This document shows, piece after piece, positions 6,579 to 9,776 of a stretch of 9,776 bases of DNA. The position numbers and the translations under genes are program-made. The notes beneath the pieces are model-generated. The model made no database searches, was not told the DNA's origin, and saw only the letters and a list, made by a program, of their open reading frames with translations. The stretch comes from an uncultured Oscillospiraceae bacterium (GTDB lineage Bacteria > Bacillota > Clostridia > Oscillospirales > Oscillospiraceae). Every line of letters starts with the position of its first letter. Positions within the stretch are counted from its first letter, which is position 1. Location: positions 1 to 9,776 of the forward strand of contig CANRBW010000048.1 of NCBI GenBank assembly GCA_947628975.1, written 5' to 3'.

Positions 6579-7985
6579 TCAATGGGTCACAAGGAACATG
6601 ACGGCAAAGAGCGCCGCGATCACCCAGGTCCCCGCTTTGACCTCCCGCGCCTTGCCGGTGAACACGCAAATCAGCACATGGGAGATCACGCCGAAGGCGA
6701 TGCCGTAGGAGATATTGTAGGTCATGGGCATCATCGCCAGGGTCAGGAACGCCGGGACCGCCTCCTCGGTCTTGAGCCAGTCGATGTTTCTGGCGCAGTT
6801 CATCATCATGATCCCCACATAGATGAGCGCCGCCGCGGTGGCGCACCCGGGCACCAGCTTGGCGATGGGGCTCAAAAACATACTGGCAAAGAACAGCGCC
6901 CCGGTCACCATGGCGGCCATGCCGGTCCGCCCGCCCTCCGCGATGCCTGTGGATGCCTCCACGTAGGAGCTCACCGTGGAGGTGCCGCAGACCGCGCCCG
7001 CGGTGGTGGCGATGGCGTCGGCCAGCATCGCCCTGTCCATGTTGGGCACCTCTCCCTCCTCGGTGAGCAGGTTGCCCCGGGCGCAGGCGCCGTACAGGGT
7101 GCCGATGGTGTCAAACATATCCACCAGGCAGAAGGCCAGCGCGGTGGTCGTGATCAGGATGGCCAGCTCCGCCCCGCTGTGTTCCGCCAGATAGGGGGAG
7201 AAATTGAAGCCCTCCGTAAAGACCCGGCCAAACGCCTGGGTCCCAAAGTCCCCAAAGGCCGCCAGGGGGTTGAAGTCCAGGCCGTCCCCAAAGCCCGCGT
7301 AAAATCCGGGGACCGTGAGGCCCAGGAGATAATAGAGCGCCGTCCCTCCCAGGATGCCCCAGAGCACGGCGCCCTTCACCCGCTTGCAGGTCAAGACCGC
7401 GATGGCGGTCAAAATGACAAGGGTGACAAACATGGGCATGATCTTCCCCCACGTCACAGCGCCGGAGAGCAGGTTGAAGGAGGCCAAGGTGACAAAGGTG
7501 GACGGATCCGCCACCACGATCCCGGAGTCCTTAAGCCCGATGAAGGCGATGAACAGCCCCACCCCCGCGGGGATGGTCACCCGGACCGACCGGGGGATGG
7601 CCTCGAAGATCTTCTTTCGCAGCCCCGTCACCGTGAGCAGGATGAACAGGACGCCGTCCAGCAAGACGAGCGCCAGGGCGTTGGCGTAGCTCAGCCCCAG
7701 GCCGAAGCACACCGTGTAGACAAAAAAGGCGTTGGAGCCCATGGCCGCCGCCTGCGCCATGGGCAGATTCGCCAGAAGTCCGATCAGCACCGTCCCGATA
7801 CAGGCGGAGATCGCCGTGGCGATATAGATCGCGTTGTAGGACACCCCCGGCAGCTCCGCGAACATTCTGGAGTTGACCATGAGGATGTAGGCCATGGTCA
7901 TAAAGGTCGTGACCCCCGCCAGGACCTCCGTCCTGACGTTGGAGCCGGCCTCCTTGATGTGAAAGAACTTCTCCGGCGATAACAC
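6579..7985 (-). CDS. NCS2/AzgA-family adenine/guanine/hypoxanthine permease
   Basis: Complete 468-residue polytopic membrane protein, usual length for the AzgA/PbuG branch of NCS2 purine:cation symporters, which import adenine, guanine or hypoxanthine for salvage. Supporting motifs: TEVLAGVTTFMTMAYI near residues 19-34; LANLPMAQAAAMGSNAFF at 71-88 (most relatives have Gly-Leu-Asn-Ala where this has Gly-Ser-Asn-Ala); VDMFDTIGTLYG at 288-299; GTSTVSSYVEASTGIAEGGRTG region at 334-355; VPAFLTLAMMPMTYNISYGIAFG region at 410-432. Start is GTG 7985-7983: an in-frame TGA lies 24 nt upstream and GAGGGGGG sits 9 nt before the GTG. It has its own upstream promoter and a downstream terminator, so it looks monocistronic. 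Which purine it carries cannot be told from sequence. Family call is secure. Confidence 0.95.
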   Translation of the reverse strand: MLSPEKFFHIKEAGSNVRTEVLAGVTTFMTMAYILMVNSRMFAELPGVSYNAIYIATAISACIGTVLIGLLANLPMAQAAAMGSNAFFVYTVCFGLGLSYANALALVLLDGVLFILLTVTGLRKKIFEAIPRSVRVTIPAGVGLFIAFIGLKDSGIVVADPSTFVTLASFNLLSGAVTWGKIMPMFVTLVILTAIAVLTCKRVKGAVLWGILGGTALYYLLGLTVPGFYAGFGDGLDFNPLAAFGDFGTQAFGRVFTEGFNFSPYLAEHSGAELAILITTTALAFCLVDMFDTIGTLYGACARGNLLTEEGEVPNMDRAMLADAIATTAGAVCGTSTVSSYVEASTGIAEGGRTGMAAMVTGALFFASMFLSPIAKLVPGCATAAALIYVGIMMMNCARNIDWLKTEEAVPAFLTLAMMPMTYNISYGIAFGVISHVLICVFTGKAREVKAGTWVIAALFAVMFLVTH

Positions 7986-7990
7986 GGTCC

Positions 7991-8041
7991 TCAGCCCCCC
8001 TCTTTCTCAGCGTTCAGCGCGCCCGTGATCCGTTCTTTCCT
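7991..8041 (-). pseudogene. Remnant 5' end of a surface-protein-type gene with lost start codon
   Basis: Aligned with the surface-protein start, codon 1 here is AGG instead of ATG. The following codons read K-E-R-I-T-G-A-L against K-K-R-I-T-S-A-L in the intact gene. Similarity stops after codon 9, and the frame continues for seven unrelated codons to TGA at 7993-7991, 5 nt before the permease GTG. The GGGAGG ribosome binding site remains upstream at 8050-8055 with the same 8-nt spacing. It is best read as the coding tail of the duplicated cassette. Confidence 0.7.
7995..8002 (-). promoter_or_regulatory. Ribosome binding site of the permease gene
   Basis: GAGGGGGG on the minus strand, 9 nt before GTG 7985-7983. 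An in-frame TGA between the inherited cassette and the GTG rules out a start farther upstream. The cassette's own GGGAGG at 8050-8055 no longer leads to a start codon. Confidence 0.75.
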
Positions 8042-8080
8042 CTTTCCAGCCTCCCTTTCCCGGGAACGGTGGCGTTCATC

Positions 8081-8149
8081 CTGTCCGGGGGATCCCCACG
8101 GACAGGGCTGGGCCGGCCCAGCCTCCATCGGCTCATTGTGGCGCGCCGA
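8081..8149 (-). promoter_or_regulatory. Structured 5' leader of the permease mRNA (diverged copy)
   Basis: Counterpart of 6261-6327. The central palindrome survives as 18 bp (8106-8123). The RBS-proximal hairpin keeps a 7-bp outer stem (8081-8087 with 8099-8105), while its centre has changed sequence and length but remains self-complementary (GGGG/CCCC). The distal stem is reduced to 5 bp (8128-8132 with 8145-8149). Guanine/adenine riboswitch core motifs, which might be expected before a purine permease, are not seen. Confidence 0.45.
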
Positions 8150-8171
8150 CAAATTCCAAATCTACAAGTAC

Positions 8172-8229
8172 ATTATATCATGTTCACCCATGAACAAGTC
8201 AACAGAAAAAGCGAAAAAAGTTAAAAAAA
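8172..8229 (-). promoter_or_regulatory. Promoter of the purine permease gene, same sequence as the surface-protein promoter
   Basis: Minus-strand TTGACT (8202-8197) and TATAAT (8177-8172) with the same 19-bp spacer as the 6350-6380 promoter. T-tracts lie upstream (A-runs at 8206-8210, 8214-8219, 8223-8229; the last is longer than in the other copy). The leader to the permease GTG would be about 180 nt, since it also includes the inherited ribosome binding site and start remnant. Confidence 0.85.
8181..8196 (-). promoter_or_regulatory. Palindromic operator candidate in the permease promoter spacer
   Basis: Identical 16-bp TGTTCA-N4-TGAACA palindrome in the same place relative to the -35 and -10 as at 6359-6374. 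Two unchanged copies in front of different genes support shared control, although the whole flanking 79-bp block is also identical, so recent duplication alone could explain it. Confidence 0.6.
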
Positions 8230-8266
8230 CAGGCTCCCCGCTCTGCCCGGAACCCCCAAAAAAAGC

Positions 8267-8308
8267 AGAGCGGAGCCCGGAAACCTGGTGGTTTCCGGGC
8301 TCCGCTCT
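8267..8308 (-). terminator. Intrinsic terminator of the symporter-family gene
   Basis: Perfect 19-bp stem (8267-8285 with 8290-8308), loop TGGT, followed on the minus strand after 2 nt by seven U (A-run at 8258-8264). It begins about 50 nt after the symporter stop. This is the stronger of the two related terminators in the window and should separate symporter transcription from that of the permease. Confidence 0.94.
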
Positions 8309-8357
8309 CGGCCGGGCGGCCGCGGGGGTCGGCGCTGTTTTCCGGGCCCGCGCCCGC

Positions 8358-9776
8358 TCAGGACGCGCGCTTTCTCAGCTTGGTCTTGTCCAGCATCCCG
8401 ACGCCCTCCGCCGCCATCATCACTTGGGCCTGTAGGCAGGCCATGCCGGCGGCGGTCATAAAGAAGTCCATGATGGCGTTGACCGCGGCCGCCAGGGCGA
8501 TCGCCTCGACGGGGATGCCGAGCTGGGCGAACAGGACCGTAAAGACGGAAAGGGGTCCGCCGGGGATGGGCGGCACCGCCATGGAGAGAAGCCCGATCGT
8601 CAGGACCGACATAAAGAGGAACAGCGGTGTGATGGGGATCCCGTAAGATTCCGCCATGCACAGGTCCATGAGGAAAAGGCCCACCACGAAGCCCGGCTTG
8701 TAGATGACCTGTCCCAGCGGGATGCCGAAATCCGCGATCTTTTTCGGGATGCCCAGCTCCTTGACACACGTCTCCAGATTCGTGGCCAGCGCGGCGGCGG
8801 AGGAGGCGGTGGTCAGGGCGATCAGGTAGGTGGGCAGCATTTTCTTGAGCAGAAGCCCCGGGCTGACCTTCAGCCGCGCCGCCACAAAGAAGACATAGAA
8901 CAGCGGCAGGACAAGACACGCCGGTATCGCCAGGGCGAACACCTTGAGCAGGCTGGAAAAGCCGCTGTCAAAGTCGGAGATCACCAGGTTGAACAGGCTC
9001 AAAAACACGAACAGCGGAATGACCTTCCCCAGCACGCTCATGAGGAACTGCACGGCCTCGTTCAGCTGCATCAGGGTATTCTGGGCCGCCGAGACCCGCT
9101 CGCCCAGGATCAGGAGGGCGGCCCCCACGCAGAGGCCCAGGAAGACCAACTGCAACGCGTTGCCGTTCAGGAAGGGCGAGATAATGTCCGAGGGCACGAT
9201 CTCCAGCACCATTTGATAGATATCTGAAAAATTGCCGGAGATCTCGTTGCCCGACGTGGCCACCGGGAACAGCAGGCTGCCCGCCAGCGCCATGACCGCG
9301 CTCAGGATGAACGTCCCGCCGAGCATCCGCAGGAGCAGCTTTTTGCCCACCTTGCCCACCACTGTCAGATCGCCGATGCTCACGATCCCACAGCAGATGG
9401 CCAAAAACACCAGCGGGGAGGACACCGCCCGCAGGGCGCCCAGGATCATGTTGAACAGCGGCTCCGTCACCGCGAGGGCCGCCGCCTGGATGGTGGGGAA
9501 CCGCCTGGCGGCGGCGCCCAGGAAGACCGCCAGAAAGACCGCGGTCAAGAGCAGGGCCACCTGGCCCATGGACGACCGCTTCTTCCTGGGGTTGCAGACC
9601 AAGCAGTTCTCCCCGTTCTTATACGCGTAAGTAAAGGACAGCCCCGCCTGGGAGAGCAGATGGCTGCTGAACACCAGCGCCTCGTTGTTCCAGGCGTCCA
9701 TGGCCGGGCCCGCTACCCGCAGCCGCAAAAAGCCCCGGCCGAATTTCTGTCCGCACTCCACCCGGACCGGGGCCCC
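8358..9776 (-). CDS. Divergent dicarboxylate/amino acid:cation symporter-family protein, N-terminus beyond window
   Basis: The frame is open to the window edge (472 visible residues plus TGA). The GTG at 9761-9759 could serve as a start, but five more codons (GAPVR) precede it, with no stop and no ribosome binding site, so it is probably internal. Visible residues 1-69 are soluble, with C58-x2-C61 and a basic RKKR. The membrane part begins near residue 70. Family signs: VPSDIISPFLNGNALQLVFL at 195-214 (the family's NP..A/NGN-LQ-IF stretch); HP1-like TTASSAAALATNLE at 322-335; PLGQVIYKPG at 353-362 where NMDGT is expected; HP2-like PPIPGGPLS at 402-410; NAIMDFFMTAAG at 433-444 for TM8. The family imports C4-dicarboxylates or amino acids with Na+ or H+. 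Several canonical ion and substrate ligands are replaced here, so substrate and coupling ion are unknown. A strong terminator follows directly. Confidence 0.88.
   Translation of the reverse strand, partial: GAPVRVECGQKFGRGFLRLRVAGPAMDAWNNEALVFSSHLLSQAGLSFTYAYKNGENCLVCNPRKKRSSMGQVALLLTAVFLAVFLGAAARRFPTIQAAALAVTEPLFNMILGALRAVSSPLVFLAICCGIVSIGDLTVVGKVGKKLLLRMLGGTFILSAVMALAGSLLFPVATSGNEISGNFSDIYQMVLEIVPSDIISPFLNGNALQLVFLGLCVGAALLILGERVSAAQNTLMQLNEAVQFLMSVLGKVIPLFVFLSLFNLVISDFDSGFSSLLKVFALAIPACLVLPLFYVFFVAARLKVSPGLLLKKMLPTYLIALTTASSAAALATNLETCVKELGIPKKIADFGIPLGQVIYKPGFVVGLFLMDLCMAESYGIPITPLFLFMSVLTIGLLSMAVPPIPGGPLSVFTVLFAQLGIPVEAIALAAAVNAIMDFFMTAAGMACLQAQVMMAAEGVGMLDKTKLRKRAS

Larger units (their letters stand above)
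8015..8303 (-). repeat. Regulatory cassette repeat, copy B (symporter / permease gap)
   Basis: Second copy of the cassette at 6194-6485. It sits between the symporter-family gene and the permease gene, so the permease and its short flanks (6486-8014) lie between two direct repeats. Promoter and terminator blocks are unchanged. The leader and the inherited coding start carry substitutions, including ATG to AGG at 8041-8039. Direct repeats of this size could support homologous deletion of the permease gene. Confidence 0.93.

Noticed and set aside
6582..7982. Plus-strand open frame of 466 codons opposite the permease
   Set aside because: Nearly exact mirror of the permease frame, with a highly charged His/Gly/Asp/Arg-rich product. 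It is a shadow of a conserved membrane protein.
8025..8170. Purine riboswitch before the purine permease
   Set aside because: The conserved loop and junction sequences of the guanine/adenine riboswitch are not found in the leader, and the same leader also precedes the surface-protein gene.

Overview
The window looks like a chromosomal piece of a GC-rich gut Firmicute, most likely of the Oscillospiraceae (Flavonifractor/Lawsonibacter/Oscillibacter-like). The reasons are the high GC, the style of the signal peptide, a giant GLUG/MBG-type surface protein, Gram-positive ribosome binding sites, and AT-rich TTGACT/TATAAT promoters in a GC-rich background. This placement rests on family knowledge; no marker gene is present.

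All three genes are on the minus strand, so they read from right to left. (1) 9776-8358: the 3' part of a divergent dicarboxylate/amino acid:cation symporter-family protein. It has a soluble N-terminal segment and is cut by the right window edge. (2) 7985-6579: a complete NCS2/AzgA-family purine (adenine/guanine/hypoxanthine) permease with a GTG start. (3) 6220-1: the first 2073 codons of a very large secreted modular surface protein, cut by the left edge. Its visible order is signal peptide, eight-anchor Gly-rich beta-helix-type repeats, Ig-like segment, GLUG repeats, InlB-type repeat, MBG-like domains, Cys/His ribbon repeats (a 174-bp tandem DNA duplication), and a carboxypeptidase-regulatory-like domain.

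The most striking structure is in the gaps. The two intergenic regions are diverged copies of one cassette of about 290 bp (6194-6485 and 8015-8303). Read on the minus strand, each copy holds an intrinsic terminator for the gene before it, phased T-tracts, a promoter with a perfect palindrome inside its spacer, a leader with several inverted repeats, a ribosome binding site, and the first codons of the surface-protein gene. In the copy before the permease that ATG has become AGG. The short remnant frame ends 5 bases before the permease GTG, which has its own ribosome binding site. The permease and the surface protein therefore appear to be separate transcription units driven by near-identical promoter/operator sequences, and they are probably co-regulated. 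No mobile element, RNA gene or CRISPR array is visible.
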